64,000 nt of DNA from CAVRQM01 sp963732775 (GTDB lineage: Bacteria; Pseudomonadota; Alphaproteobacteria; Acetobacterales; Acetobacteraceae), in the NCBI GenBank assembly GCA_963732775.1, contig CAVTAR010000003.1, forward strand, positions 434,001 through 498,000, read 5' to 3'. A model generated the notes under the pieces. It worked only from the letters and a program-made list of their open reading frames with translations. It searched no databases and was not told the origin of the DNA. The position numbers and the translations under genes were made by a program. Position 1 is the first letter of the stretch. Each line of letters opens with the position of its first letter. Positions 1 to 9,146 of the stretch are shown one piece after another.

Positions 1-2
1 GC

Positions 3-994
3 ACCGGCGTCGAGTTGTCCGTGCTCGGCTTCGGCTCCGCCCCGCTCGGCGAGCTGTTCACCACCATCACGGACGCCGAGGCGCAGGCGACGCTCGACGC
101 GGCGTGGGATGCCGGCATCCGCTACTTCGACACGGCGCCCTGGTATGGCCGCGGCCAGAGCGAGCACCGCATGGGCCGTTCGCTCTACCGCCGCCCCCGC
201 CAGGAGTTCGTGCTGTCGACAAAGGTCGGTCGCACGCTGCACGCCGCCCGCGACGAGGCGACCTTCGATCGCGGCTTCTGGCGGGGCGGCCTGCCGTTCC
301 CGCACCGTTTCGACTACTCCTACGACGGCGTGATGCGCAGCTTCGAGGACAGCCAGCAACGGCTCGGCCTGCCGCGCATCGACCTGCTGCTGATCCACGA
401 TCTCGACCTGCGCCACCACGAGACGCCGGCGCGGGTCGACGCCTATCTGACGGAACTGCACAACGGCGGCTGGCGGGCGCTGGCCGAACTGCGGGAGGCC
501 GGGCTGATCCGCGGCATCGGCGCCGGGATCAACGAACGCGGCATGATGGGGCGGTTCCTCGATCTGGTCGACCTCGACTTCTTCCTGGTGGCGATGCCTT
601 ACACGCTGCTGGACCAGGACGTGCTGGACGACGAGTTCCCCCGCTGCGTGGCGCGTGGCCTCGGCTTCGTGATCGGTTCGCCGTTCGCATCGGGTATCCT
701 GGCCACCGGCCCGGTCGCGGGGGCAAGTACAACTACGCCGACGCCTCACCCGCCACGATGGACAAGGTCCGCCGCATCGAGGCGGTCTGCACCCGCCATG
801 GCGTGCGCCTGGCGGATGCGGCACTGCAGTTCCCGCTCGGCCACAAGGCGGTCGCCGCGGTCATCCCCGGACCGATCGGGGCCGAGCAGGCGACGCGCAA
901 CGCCGCCAGCATGCGCGCGGCCATACCGACGGCACTGTGGGCCGAGCTGAAAGCCGAGGGTCTGCTGCGGAGGGACGCGCCGACGCCCACGTAA
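3..994 (+). CDS. Aldo/keto reductase, 5' partial and frameshifted
   Basis: NADPH-type aldo/keto reductase of the D-threo-aldose (L-fucose) dehydrogenase / pyridoxal 4-dehydrogenase group. The reading frame is already open at the window edge, so the true start lies upstream. Visible are the family N-terminus (LGFGSAPLGELF), the catalytic Asp and Tyr in DTAPWYGRG, the Lys in LSTKVGR and the His in LLLIHDLD. The frame breaks near 719-723, in a G run after GPVAG, and the family C-terminus (KYNYADASPATMDKV) continues in another frame to 994. Restoring one G joins both parts. It precedes a LacI gene and sugar transporter genes, so it probably oxidises a sugar or an aldehyde from the same pathway. 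The family call is firm and the substrate is inferred. Confidence 0.85.
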   Translation, partial: RRRVVRARLRLRPARRAVHHHHGRRGAGDARRGVGCRHPLLRHGALVWPRPERAPHGPFALPPPPPGVRAVDKGRSHAARRPRRGDLRSRLLAGRPAVPAPFRLLLRRRDAQLRGQPATARPAAHRPAADPRSRPAPPRDAGAGRRLSDGTAQRRLAGAGRTAGGRADPRHRRRDQRTRHDGAVPRSGRPRLLPGGDALHAAGPGRAGRRVPPLRGAWPRLRDRFAVRIGYPGHRPGRGGKYNYADASPATMDKVRRIEAVCTRHGVRLADAALQFPLGHKAVAAVIPGPIGAEQATRNAASMRAAIPTALWAELKAEGLLRRDAPTPT

Positions 995-1057
995 GCGTGG
1001 CATTCGAGCGCGGCACGTGAAGACACTTGACACGCCGCGCGGTTCCCGCACCCTCTC

Positions 1058-1071
1058 CTTAAACGTTTTGG
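1058..1071. promoter_or_regulatory. LacI-type palindromic operator
   Basis: CTTAAACGTTTTGG contains the perfect palindrome AAACGTTT (1061-1068) with the central CG typical of LacI/GalR operators. It lies 38 bp upstream of the lacI-type start, and a TTGACA -35-like hexamer sits at 1027-1032. Autoregulation of the regulator, and perhaps of the sugar genes downstream, is the inference. Confidence 0.55.
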
Positions 1072-1105
1072 GGAGGTCCGCGCCGCCTGGCGCGGGGCAG
1101 GCCGC

Positions 1106-2132
1106 GTGACGAAAATGCCGTCGATCCGCACCGTGGCGCACCATGCTGGCGTATCGACCGCCACGGTGTCCAACGTGCTCAACATGCGGCGCAACGTCGC
1201 CCCGGCGCTCGCCGCGCGGGTGCGCTCCGCGGTCGCCGAACTCGGCTACATCGCCGATGTCTCCGCCGCCCGCCTGCGCTCGCGCCGGTCCACCATCACC
1301 GGCGTGGTGGTGCCCGACATCGCCAATCCGTTCTTCGCCTCGCTCGTCTCCGTGCTGGAGGAGGAAGCACGCGCGTCGGGCTACGAGTTGCTGATCGTCA
1401 GCTCCGGCGGCGACTGCGAGGCCGAGGCGCAGCGGTTGCGCTCGCTGATGACGTGGCGGCCCGCGGGCGTGATCCTGGTGCCGTGCGACGATCACCTCTC
1501 GGCACACTGCATCGCCCGCGCGTCGGACCTGCCGGTCGTGGTGGCCGACCGCATCCCGTCCGATCCCGATCTCGACGTGGTGGGCGTGGACAACCGCCGC
1601 GCCGCCGCCGAGGTGACGCGCCACCTCATCGAGCAGGGGCACACGCACATCCTGACCGTCGCGAGCAGCCTGTCGATCGGCAACATGCGCGAGCGGTCGG
1701 ACGCGGTGCTCGAGGCAGCCGCGGGTCAGGCGCGGGCCGAGGTGATCGAGGCCGGTCTTGGCGTCGCGGAGAACTCGCGAACGTGTGCTGGCGCATCTCT
1801 CGGAACAGGGCGCCACGCCGTCCGCCCTGTTCACGCTCAACAATCTTGGCACGATGGGTGCCCTGGAAGCGCTGGCCTCGCTCGGCCTGCGGGTCGGACG
1901 CGACATCGCGCTGGCCGGGTTCGACGACGAGGAGTGGATGCGCGTGGTGAGCCCGCCGCTGACCGCCGTGCGCCAGCCGACCGCAGGCATCGCGCGCGCC
2001 GCCTGGAGCCGGCTGCTGTCGCGCATCGAGGGCGACAGGACGCCGCCCCAGACCATCCGCCTGGGTTGTACGCTCGAGGTCAGGGCGTCGAGCCGTATGC
2101 TCCGCCAGCATGGAGTGGACCAAGCCGCCTGA
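1106..2132 (+). CDS. LacI-family sugar-responsive regulator, frameshifted
   Basis: DNA-binding repressor of the LacI/GalR family. The N-terminal helix-turn-helix is clear (IRTVAHHAGVSTATVSNVLN, about residues 6-25), followed by the hinge and a periplasmic-binding-protein-like sensor domain (GVVVPDIANPFF). Near 1776-1780 the frame changes, and the family C-terminal half (LFTLNNLGTMGALEAL, then LAGFDDEEW) continues in another frame to the stop at 2132. One extra base would explain the break. The GTG at 1106 is used here; ATG at 1115 is equally plausible and matches the usual family start. It sits just upstream of a sugar ABC operon and below a LacI-type operator, so it probably controls that operon. 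The ligand is unknown. Confidence 0.85.
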
Positions 2133-2173
2133 ACTCCTCGGCCAACCAAAACAATGAAACGGAAGGAAGCGCC

Positions 2174-3175
2174 ATGTCGATGACCCGCCGCCAAACCCTC
2201 GCCACCGCCGCCGGACTGGCCCTCGTCGGCAGCAGTCTGCGGCCCGCCTGGGCCCAGAAGCAGCTGCAGATTGCCACCGTCGTAAAGATCGGCGGCATCC
2301 CCTGGTTCAACGCCATGGAGGCCGGCATCAAGAAGGCGGCCGCCGAGCAGGGGGTCAACGCCTGGATGGTCGGCCCGACGCAGGCCGATGCGGCCCAGCA
2401 GGTCGCCGCCGTGGAGGACCTGATCGCGCGCAAGGTGGACGTGATCGCGGTGGTGCCGAACGACGCGGTCGCGCTGGAGCCGGTGTTCCAGCGCGCGCAG
2501 GCGGCCGGCATCAAGGTCATCACGCACGAGAGCCCGGACCAGAACTACAACGACTGGGACATCGAGCTCACCAGCGTCACCGGCTTTGGCGAGCAGCACA
2601 TGGAGGGCCTCGCCGGCGCGATGGGTGGGCAGGGCAAGTACATCGTCTACGTCGGCTCGCTGACGGTGCCGCTGCACAACAAGTGGGCCGACGCGGCGAT
2701 CGCGCTGCAGAAGCAGAAGTTCCCCGGCATGACGCTCGCGGCCGACCGCTTCGGCGTGGCCGAGAGCCTCGATGACAGCTATCGCACCGCGCTCGACCAG
2801 ATGCGCGCGAACCCCGACCTGCACGGCATCCTGGCGTTCGGCTCGCAGGGCCCGATCGGCGCCGCGCGCGCCGTGGACGAGCGCGGCAAGGCCGGCACGG
2901 TCGCCGTGGTCGGGCCATTCTCGCCAGGCCAGGGGGCAAGGTACATCAAGTCGGGAGCGATCCGGGTCGGCTATATCTGGAACCCGAACCTGGCCGGACA
3001 GACCATCGTGCGCGTCGGCACGATGCTGGCGAAGGGCCAAGCCCCAGCCGACGGCGCGGAAATGCCGGACCTCGGCGCGATCCACGTCGACAGCACCAAG
3101 CGCCTCATCCTCGCGCAACGGCTCGAGGCCATCAACAAGGACAGCATCGATCGGCTGACCGGAATGGGGCTGTAA
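2174..3175 (+). CDS. Periplasmic sugar-binding protein of ABC importer
   Basis: Type I periplasmic solute-binding protein (Peripla_BP_4, RbsB/RhaS/LsrB-like), 333 aa. It captures a sugar in the periplasm and delivers it to the membrane permeases encoded downstream. The N-terminus carries a twin-arginine-like leader (TRRQTL, Arg at 5-6) with a likely cleavage after AWA at residue 27. The mature start KQLQIATVVKIGGIPWFNAM is typical of the rhamnose/AI-2-like branch. A good ribosome binding site (GGAAGGA) precedes ATG 2174. The frame upstream happens to be open from the regulator gene, but the signal peptide and the binding site fix the start. First gene of the transport operon. Confidence 0.92.
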   Translation: MSMTRRQTLATAAGLALVGSSLRPAWAQKQLQIATVVKIGGIPWFNAMEAGIKKAAAEQGVNAWMVGPTQADAAQQVAAVEDLIARKVDVIAVVPNDAVALEPVFQRAQAAGIKVITHESPDQNYNDWDIELTSVTGFGEQHMEGLAGAMGGQGKYIVYVGSLTVPLHNKWADAAIALQKQKFPGMTLAADRFGVAESLDDSYRTALDQMRANPDLHGILAFGSQGPIGAARAVDERGKAGTVAVVGPFSPGQGARYIKSGAIRVGYIWNPNLAGQTIVRVGTMLAKGQAPADGAEMPDLGAIHVDSTKRLILAQRLEAINKDSIDRLTGMGL

Positions 3176-3201
3176 CGAGCCGCGTCGTCGCGAACGCTCC
3201 G

Positions 3202-4737
3202 GTGCCGCCGCCCAGCCCGGCTTTCTCTGAAGGGGAGAGCGGCGGGAACGCAGGGTTGATCCTCAACCTCACGCAGGTGAGCAAGCGTTTCGGCGGCGCC
3301 GTCGCGCTCGATCGCGTCGACTGGGACGTACGCGCGGGCGAGGTGCATTGCCTGGTGGGCGAGAACGGCAGCGGCAAGTCCACGCTCATCAAGCTGGTTG
3401 CCGGCGTGCACGCGCCGGACCCGGGCGGGCGCATCGAGATCGGCGGCACCGACGCGCTGCCGCTGTCGCCGGCGCGGTCCCGGCAGCTCGGCGTGCAGGT
3501 GATCTTCCAGGACCTGTCGCTGTTCCCCAACCTGTCGGTCGCCGAGAACATCGCCGTGGCCGAGAGCCTGCGCGGGCTCGTGCGCCCGGCCCGCTTCGGG
3601 GCCATGCGGCGGATCGCGGCGGCGACGCTGGCGCGCCTCGGACACGACCTGCCGCTGCACGCCCGCGTCGCCGACCTGCCGGTGGCCGAGCGGCAGATCG
3701 TGGCGATCTGCCGCGGGCTCGCGAGTGCCGCGCGGCTGCTGTTCATGGACGAGCCGACCGCCTCGCTCACCCGCACCGAGGTCAACCGACTGGTCGCAAT
3801 CGTCGATCGCCTGCGCGGCGAGGGCATCGCCGTGGTGTTCGTCAGCCATCGGCTGGACGAGGTGGTGCAGATTGCCGAGCGCGTGACGGTGATGCGCGAC
3901 GGCCGGCGGGTGGGCACGTACGCGGCCGGCGAGATGGACCAGCGGCGGATCGGCACGCTGATGACCGGGCAGTCGATCGACCACACTCCTGCGGCGCGCG
4001 ATCACGGCGGGTCGCCGGCGCTCCTGCAGGTGCGCGGTCTGACGCGCGCCGGGCAATATGCCGACATCGAACTGGAGGTGCGACGCGGCGAGGTGGTGGG
4101 CCTTACCGGCCTGCTCGGCGCCGGGCGGACGGAGCTGGCGCTCAGCCTGTTCGGCATGACGCGGCCCGACGGTGGAACGATCACCCTGGATGGAGCGGCA
4201 TTGAGGTTGCGGCGCAACCGCGACGCGCTTGCCGCCGGCATCGCGTACGTGTCGGAGGACCGGCTGCACCTCGGGCTGAACCTGCGCCAGTCGATCGCCG
4301 ACAACCTGGTGCTGGCGGCGCTCGACCGGCTCGCCGGACCGTTCGGCTGGATCGCGCCCTCGCGGCGGCGCAGGGTCGCGCGTGATTGGGTCGACCGGCT
4401 GGCCATCAAGGTGTTCCGGCTGGATCGCGCGGTGGCGACCCTGTCGGGCGGCAACCAGCAGCGCGTGGTGCTGGGCAAGTGGCTCGCGACCCGGCCGCGG
4501 CTGCTGATCCTGGACAGCCCGACGGTGGGCGTGGATGTCGGCAACAAGCGCGGCATCTACGACATCGTGCGCCGGCTGGCCGACGAGGGTGTCGGGATTT
4601 TGCTCATCAGCGACGAGATCTCGGAGCTGTTCGCGACATGCGACCGCGTCCTGCACATGCGCGACGGGCGCCTCGTCGGCGAGGTGGTGCCCGGACGCGA
4701 GACCGAGCAGGCGCTGGAGGCGGCGGTCTATGCGTGA
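3202..4737 (+). CDS. Sugar ABC importer ATP-binding protein (two NBDs)
   Basis: Double-domain ATPase of the RbsA/XylG/LsrA class, 511 aa. NBD1 has a perfect Walker A (GENGSGKST, residues 53-61), Walker B LLFMDEPT near 178-185 and a weak signature (DLPVAERQ). NBD2 has the degenerate P-loop usual for this class (GLLGAGRTEL), a clear signature (LSGGNQQR, about 413) and Walker B LLILDSPTVGVD, where Ser replaces the catalytic Glu. The GTG at 3202 gives an unusually long Pro/Ser N-terminus. TTG at 3256, closer to the conserved LNLTQVSKRFGG, is an alternative start. It energises the two permeases that follow. Confidence 0.93.
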   Translation: MPPPSPAFSEGESGGNAGLILNLTQVSKRFGGAVALDRVDWDVRAGEVHCLVGENGSGKSTLIKLVAGVHAPDPGGRIEIGGTDALPLSPARSRQLGVQVIFQDLSLFPNLSVAENIAVAESLRGLVRPARFGAMRRIAAATLARLGHDLPLHARVADLPVAERQIVAICRGLASAARLLFMDEPTASLTRTEVNRLVAIVDRLRGEGIAVVFVSHRLDEVVQIAERVTVMRDGRRVGTYAAGEMDQRRIGTLMTGQSIDHTPAARDHGGSPALLQVRGLTRAGQYADIELEVRRGEVVGLTGLLGAGRTELALSLFGMTRPDGGTITLDGAALRLRRNRDALAAGIAYVSEDRLHLGLNLRQSIADNLVLAALDRLAGPFGWIAPSRRRRVARDWVDRLAIKVFRLDRAVATLSGGNQQRVVLGKWLATRPRLLILDSPTVGVDVGNKRGIYDIVRRLADEGVGILLISDEISELFATCDRVLHMRDGRLVGEVVPGRETEQALEAAVYA

Positions 4738-4758
4738 CACGGCTCGCGTGCCGGCACG

Positions 4759-5733
4759 ATGCGCGGGATGACTCTCCCGCAGGAGGTCTGGCTCCTGCTG
4801 GTCATCCTCGCGCTCGGCGCCGTGCTCTCGCTGCTGGCTCCCGGCTTCGCGACGCCCGGCAATGCCATCGACCTGCTCGAGACCTACTCCGTCACCGGCA
4901 TCCTGGCGCTCGGGCTTTTCGTCGTGCTGGTGGCGGGTGGCATCGACATCTCGTTCGCCGCGACCGCGTCGGTCGCCCAGTACATCGCCGCCCACCTGGC
5001 CGCGCGCGAGCACCTGCCCGCGCTCCTGTGCATTCCAGCCGGCTTGCTGGTCGGCGTGGCCCTCGGCTGCGTCAATGCGACGCTGATCCACTTCCTGCGC
5101 ATCACCTCCATTATCGCCACCATCGCCACGATGAGCGTCTCCTTCGCGCTGCTGATGTACGCGACCAGTGGCAGGTCCATCTACGACCTGCCCGACTGGT
5201 GGAGCACGCGGGTGGTGTTCACGCAGTGGACGGCGGCCAATGGCGATCTCGTGCGCGTCACGCTGCCGATCGTGACGCTGGGCGTGGCGGCGCTGCTGAC
5301 CTGGCTGCTGATGGCGCGGCTGCACGCCGGGCGGCAGCTCTATGCGCTGGGGGGCAACCCGGAATCGGCGCGGCGCATCGGCATCGACGTGGCCGCGATG
5401 CACTACCTGGCCTACGGGTTCCTCGGGTTCATGGCGGCGCTGGCTGGATTGCTGCAGGCGCACCGGGTGGGCGAGAGCGTGCCGAACGCGCTGGTGGCGA
5501 ACAACACGGAACTCTCGGTGCTGTCTGCCGCGGTGCTGGGCGGTGCCAGCCTGAACGGCGGGGCGGGCAGCGTGGGCGGCGTGCTGCTCGGCATTGTGCT
5601 GCTGGCCGTGCTGCAGAACGGGCTGAACCTGCTCGGCGTGTCGCCGTACTTCTTTCAGATCGTGATTGGGCTGGTGATCCTGGCGTCCACCTCGTTCACG
5701 GCGCTGTCGATGCGCCAGTCCGCCCGTGGCTGA
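4759..5733 (+). CDS. Sugar ABC importer permease 1
   Basis: Inner-membrane permease of the branched-chain/ribose type family (BPD_transp_2), 324 aa, with about eight to ten hydrophobic segments. The family signature GILALGLFVVLVAGGIDIS appears near residue 45 and GGNPESARRIGID near 200. ATG 4759 is used, and ATG 4768 would remove only three residues. It ends 8 bp inside the next permease gene, so the two are probably translationally coupled and form a heterodimeric channel. Confidence 0.92.
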   Translation: MRGMTLPQEVWLLLVILALGAVLSLLAPGFATPGNAIDLLETYSVTGILALGLFVVLVAGGIDISFAATASVAQYIAAHLAAREHLPALLCIPAGLLVGVALGCVNATLIHFLRITSIIATIATMSVSFALLMYATSGRSIYDLPDWWSTRVVFTQWTAANGDLVRVTLPIVTLGVAALLTWLLMARLHAGRQLYALGGNPESARRIGIDVAAMHYLAYGFLGFMAALAGLLQAHRVGESVPNALVANNTELSVLSAAVLGGASLNGGAGSVGGVLLGIVLLAVLQNGLNLLGVSPYFFQIVIGLVILASTSFTALSMRQSARG

Positions 5734-6727
5734 CGCGAGCAGCCCGGCAGCCCTCCGACGCCTGACGGAGAGCCTGCGCGCCGGAGCGCCGCTGGGGCTG
5801 CTCGGCCTCGCCGCCCTGCTCGCAGCACTGGTGGCCCTGTTCGCCGCCGCGGTGCCAGGCTTCGCCAGCGCCGGTGCCGTGCAGTCGATCATGTTTCAGA
5901 TGCCCGAACTCGGCCTGCTGTCGCTTGCCATGATGGTCCCGCTGCTCTCCGGCGGGCTCAACCTCGCCATCATCGCCACCGCCAACCAGGCGGCGCTGCT
6001 GATGGCCACCGTGATGAAGCTCGCGGCGACCGGCGGTGCGCCCACCGCATTGGCGATCCTGCTCGCAATGCTGGCGGGGCTGGCGCTCTGCCTGCTGATC
6101 GGCAGCCTCACCGGGGCGCTGGTGGCGTACACCGGGGTTCATCCCATCCTGGTGACGCTCGGCACCCGCTCGCTGATCGACGGCGTCTCGATCTACCTCA
6201 CCCACGGCACGGTGGTCTCCGGCCTGCCGCCCGGCTATGCGGCAGTGGGCAACGCGGTGGTCGGCGGTTTCCCGGTACCCTTCCTGGTACTGGTCGCCGC
6301 GGCCCTCGCGACCACGCTGGTGCTGCGCCGAACCGCCTGGGGGCTGCGCGTGTTCATGGTGGGCTCCAACATCGAGGCCACGCGCTACTCTGGAACCGAC
6401 ACGAGGCGTGTGCTGGTCGGCGTCTATGTCGCCTCCGGCGCGCTATGCTTCATCGCCGGCTGCCTGATGCTGGCGCGCTTCAACTCGGCCAGCGCCGGCT
6501 ATGCGCAGTCCTACCTGCTGGTGACGATCCTGGGCGCAGTGCTGGGCGGGGTCGACCCGTTCGGCGGCTTCGGCCGCGTCGCCGGGCTGATGCTGGCGCT
6601 CGCCATCCTGCAGGTAATCGCCTCGGCCACCAACCTGCTCGGCTTCTCGGACTACCTGAAGCTCGCGACCTGGGGACTTGTGCTGATCGGCGTGATGGCC
6701 GCACAGACGGTCGCGAAGCGCCATTGA
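5726..6727 (+). CDS. Sugar ABC importer permease 2
   Basis: Second RbsC-like permease, 333 aa, about nine hydrophobic segments. It shares the family layout with its neighbour (MMVPLLSGGLNLAIIATAN; AVLGGVDPFGGFGRVAGL) but is divergent enough to be a heterodimer partner rather than a recent copy. GTG 5726 is preferred because it overlaps the preceding stop by 8 bp. It is followed after 14 bp by the epimerase gene with a GGAGGGCGGAG ribosome binding site. Confidence 0.92.
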   Translation: MADASSPAALRRLTESLRAGAPLGLLGLAALLAALVALFAAAVPGFASAGAVQSIMFQMPELGLLSLAMMVPLLSGGLNLAIIATANQAALLMATVMKLAATGGAPTALAILLAMLAGLALCLLIGSLTGALVAYTGVHPILVTLGTRSLIDGVSIYLTHGTVVSGLPPGYAAVGNAVVGGFPVPFLVLVAAALATTLVLRRTAWGLRVFMVGSNIEATRYSGTDTRRVLVGVYVASGALCFIAGCLMLARFNSASAGYAQSYLLVTILGAVLGGVDPFGGFGRVAGLMLALAILQVIASATNLLGFSDYLKLATWGLVLIGVMAAQTVAKRH

Positions 6728-6741
6728 GCGGAGGGCGGAGC

Positions 6742-7593
6742 ATGGCACGGCTCGGGATGCATTTCAGTCTTTGGGCGCCGACCTGGACGCGCGAGGCGGC
6801 TGCCATCGCGGTACCGGAAGCGGCCCGCTACGGGCTGCAGCTGATCGAGATCCCGCTGCTCGACCCGGGCTCGATCGACGTCGGGCATGCCCGTTCGCTG
6901 CTGACCGACAACGGCATCTCCGCCTCGGCGAGCCTGTGCCTGCCGCCCGACCGCATGGCGCAGGAAAAGCCGCAGGCGGCGACCGACTTCCTGGTGCCCG
7001 CGCTCGAAGTCGCGCGCGCGCTGGGCTGCAAGTTCCTGGGCGGCGTCACGTATTCCGCGCTGGGCTACCGTTCAGGCAAGCCGCCGACCGAGCAGGAATA
7101 CGACAACATCGCGACCGCCCTTCGCCCGGTCGCGCGGCGCGCCGCCGACTGGGGGATGCAGCTCGGCATCGAGCCGTGCAACCGCTACGAGACGCACCTG
7201 GTGAACACGGCCCAGCAGGCAGTGGCACTGTGCGAGCGGATCGGCGAGCCAAACCTGGTCATCCACCTCGATACGTATCACATGAACATCGAGGAGAAGG
7301 GGCTCGCCCGCGGCTTCTCCACGGCCGGCAAGCGCGCGAGCTATGTCCACGTCTCGGAGAGCGACCGCGGCGTGCCGGGCACCGGCACTGTGGATTTCCC
7401 CGCGGCGTTCGCAGCCCTCGCCGCGGGCGGGTTCGGCGGCGACCTGGTGATGGAGAGCTTCGTCTCCGTGCCGCCGGAGCTGGCCGGAGCACTCGCGGTG
7501 TGGCGCCCGGTGGCGCGCGACCGGCAGGAGGTGCTGGAACAGGGCATCACCTACCTGCGCGAGCTCGGGCGGACGCACGGTCTGCTGAACTGA
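6742..7593 (+). CDS. TIM-barrel sugar epimerase (D-tagatose/D-psicose 3-epimerase type)
   Basis: Sugar phosphate isomerase/epimerase family (AP endonuclease 2 fold), 283 aa, cytoplasmic. The four metal ligands expected of ketose 3-epimerases are in place: Glu144 (GIEPCNRYET), Asp177 (HLDTYHMN), His203 (YVHVSESD) and Glu238 (VMESF). The family interconverts ketoses at C3 through a metal-stabilised enediolate. Its position between the transporter and the kinase suggests it makes the ketose that the kinase uses. The exact substrate cannot be read from sequence. Confidence 0.85.
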   Translation: MARLGMHFSLWAPTWTREAAAIAVPEAARYGLQLIEIPLLDPGSIDVGHARSLLTDNGISASASLCLPPDRMAQEKPQAATDFLVPALEVARALGCKFLGGVTYSALGYRSGKPPTEQEYDNIATALRPVARRAADWGMQLGIEPCNRYETHLVNTAQQAVALCERIGEPNLVIHLDTYHMNIEEKGLARGFSTAGKRASYVHVSESDRGVPGTGTVDFPAAFAALAAGGFGGDLVMESFVSVPPELAGALAVWRPVARDRQEVLEQGITYLRELGRTHGLLN

Positions 7594-7606
7594 CCCGCCG
7601 CCTGCG

Positions 7607-9070
7607 ATGACCAACGCGATCGGTCTCGACCTCGGCACCTCGGCGCTGAAGGCGGTGCTGGTGGACGAAGCCGAGACGGTTCTGGCGCACGCCGAGATCC
7701 CGCTCGTAACGCAGCACCCGGAACCCCTCGCCTCTGAGCAGCGCCCCGGCGAGTGGACGCTCGCGGCCGAGGCGGCGCTGGCCCAGCTCGCGGCAGCCGC
7801 GCCGGCGGCGATGCAGGGGGTAAGTGCGCTCGGCATCGCGGGACAGATGCACGCGGCGCTGCTGCTGGACGCGGCGGACCGGCCGCTACGCCCGGCGATG
7901 CTGTGGAACGATGGCCGGGCCTTCGCGGAGGCGGACGCTCTGAAACGTCTCGGCGACGACCTGGCCGCCGAACTCGGCGTGCGCGCGATGGCCGGCCTCA
8001 CAGGACCGAAACTGGCGTGGCTCGCGCGGCACGAGCCCGCCATGCTGGCGAACGCGAAGACGTTGCTGCTGCCAAAGGATTTCGTGCGCCTGCACCTGTC
8101 CGGCGAGCGGTCGACCGACGTCTCCGACGCGGCGGGCACCTGGCTGCTCGACCAGGCGCGGCGCACCTGGAGTGCCGCCGGCGTCGAGGCGGTCGGCATC
8201 GACCCGGCGCTGCTGCCAGGCATCCTGGAGAGCACCGAGCCGGCCGGCACGCTGCGCCCGGCGCTGGCGCGGCGCTTCGGCCTGCGGGACGGCGTGGTGG
8301 TCGCGGCGGGCGGTGGCGACACGCCGGTGGGCGGCGTCGGCATGGGCGCGGTGGAGGACGGGGACGCCTTCGTCTCGCTCGGCACCAGCGCGCAAGTGTT
8401 CGTCGCTGGCGCCACCTACCAGCCCTCGGCGGCGAACATGGTCCACGGCTTCTGCCACGCCCTGCCCGGCCGATGGTACCGCATGGCCGCGCTGCTGAAC
8501 GGTGCCAGCGTGCTGGCGCTGGCGGCGCGGCTGTCGGGCCACGACGGCGACAAGGCAGCACTGCTGGCGCGGGTTGAGGGCGGCTTCCGTGGCCCTGGGG
8601 CGCTGCTGATGCTGCCCTACCTGGCCGGCGAGCGCACCCCGCACGACGATCCGCATGCGCGGGGCGTGATCTTCGGGCTGTCGTCGGACAGCTCGCCGGA
8701 GGACGTGGCGCAGGCGGCGATGGAGGGCGTGGCCTTCAGCCTGGCCGACGCGCTCGACGCGCTGGCGGCGAGCGGCGCGCGACCCACCGAGGCGACGCTG
8801 ATCGGCGGAGGCGCGCGCAGTCGCCTGTGGGCGCGCATCGTCGCGTCCGTGCTCGGCCTCCCGCTGCACCGGCGCGCCGCCTCCATCCACGGTGCCGCAT
8901 CCGGGGCGGCGCGGCTGGCGCGGGCGGCCGCCACCGGCGCCTTGTCGTGCGCGGCGTCGCCGGTGATCGACACAGTCGAGCCGGACGCCGCCCTCGCGAC
9001 CGCGTATGCGCCGCGCCTGCTGGCATGGCGGCGGTTGTACCAGGCGCTGCGGCCCGAGTTCCAGACATGA
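7607..9070 (+). CDS. xylB: FGGY-family carbohydrate kinase, xylulokinase-like
   Basis: ATP-dependent sugar kinase, 487 aa, the normal length for XylB. It has the N-terminal phosphate-binding motif LDLGTSALKAVL, the substrate segment GIAGQMHAALL (Met-His near 82-83), the catalytic-base region AGGGDTPVGGVG (Asp238) and the C-terminal adenine-binding GGGARSRLW. The XylB-like features are strong, yet the neighbouring epimerase and class II aldolase suggest the physiological substrate may be another ketose phosphorylated at C1 or C5. It starts 13 bp after the epimerase stop. Confidence 0.87.
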   Translation: MTNAIGLDLGTSALKAVLVDEAETVLAHAEIPLVTQHPEPLASEQRPGEWTLAAEAALAQLAAAAPAAMQGVSALGIAGQMHAALLLDAADRPLRPAMLWNDGRAFAEADALKRLGDDLAAELGVRAMAGLTGPKLAWLARHEPAMLANAKTLLLPKDFVRLHLSGERSTDVSDAAGTWLLDQARRTWSAAGVEAVGIDPALLPGILESTEPAGTLRPALARRFGLRDGVVVAAGGGDTPVGGVGMGAVEDGDAFVSLGTSAQVFVAGATYQPSAANMVHGFCHALPGRWYRMAALLNGASVLALAARLSGHDGDKAALLARVEGGFRGPGALLMLPYLAGERTPHDDPHARGVIFGLSSDSSPEDVAQAAMEGVAFSLADALDALAASGARPTEATLIGGGARSRLWARIVASVLGLPLHRRAASIHGAASGAARLARAAATGALSCAASPVIDTVEPDAALATAYAPRLLAWRRLYQALRPEFQT

Positions 9071-9146
9071 CGAAGCCGCGCTGGACAACGGCGCCAGCCC
9101 GGCATACGCCCCGGCGCGATCCTGGCAACTCCGGAGGAACTAGCCA

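Noticed and set aside
1106..3175. A 689-residue open frame that looks like a LacI-binding protein fusion
   Set aside because: The regulator's true C-terminal half is in another frame, and the binding protein has its own signal peptide and ribosome binding site. The fusion arises from a frameshift.
2971..5892. Long minus-strand open frame of 973 residues over the ABC genes
   Set aside because: Arg/His/Gln-rich, no domain; a GC-rich shadow of well-supported genes.
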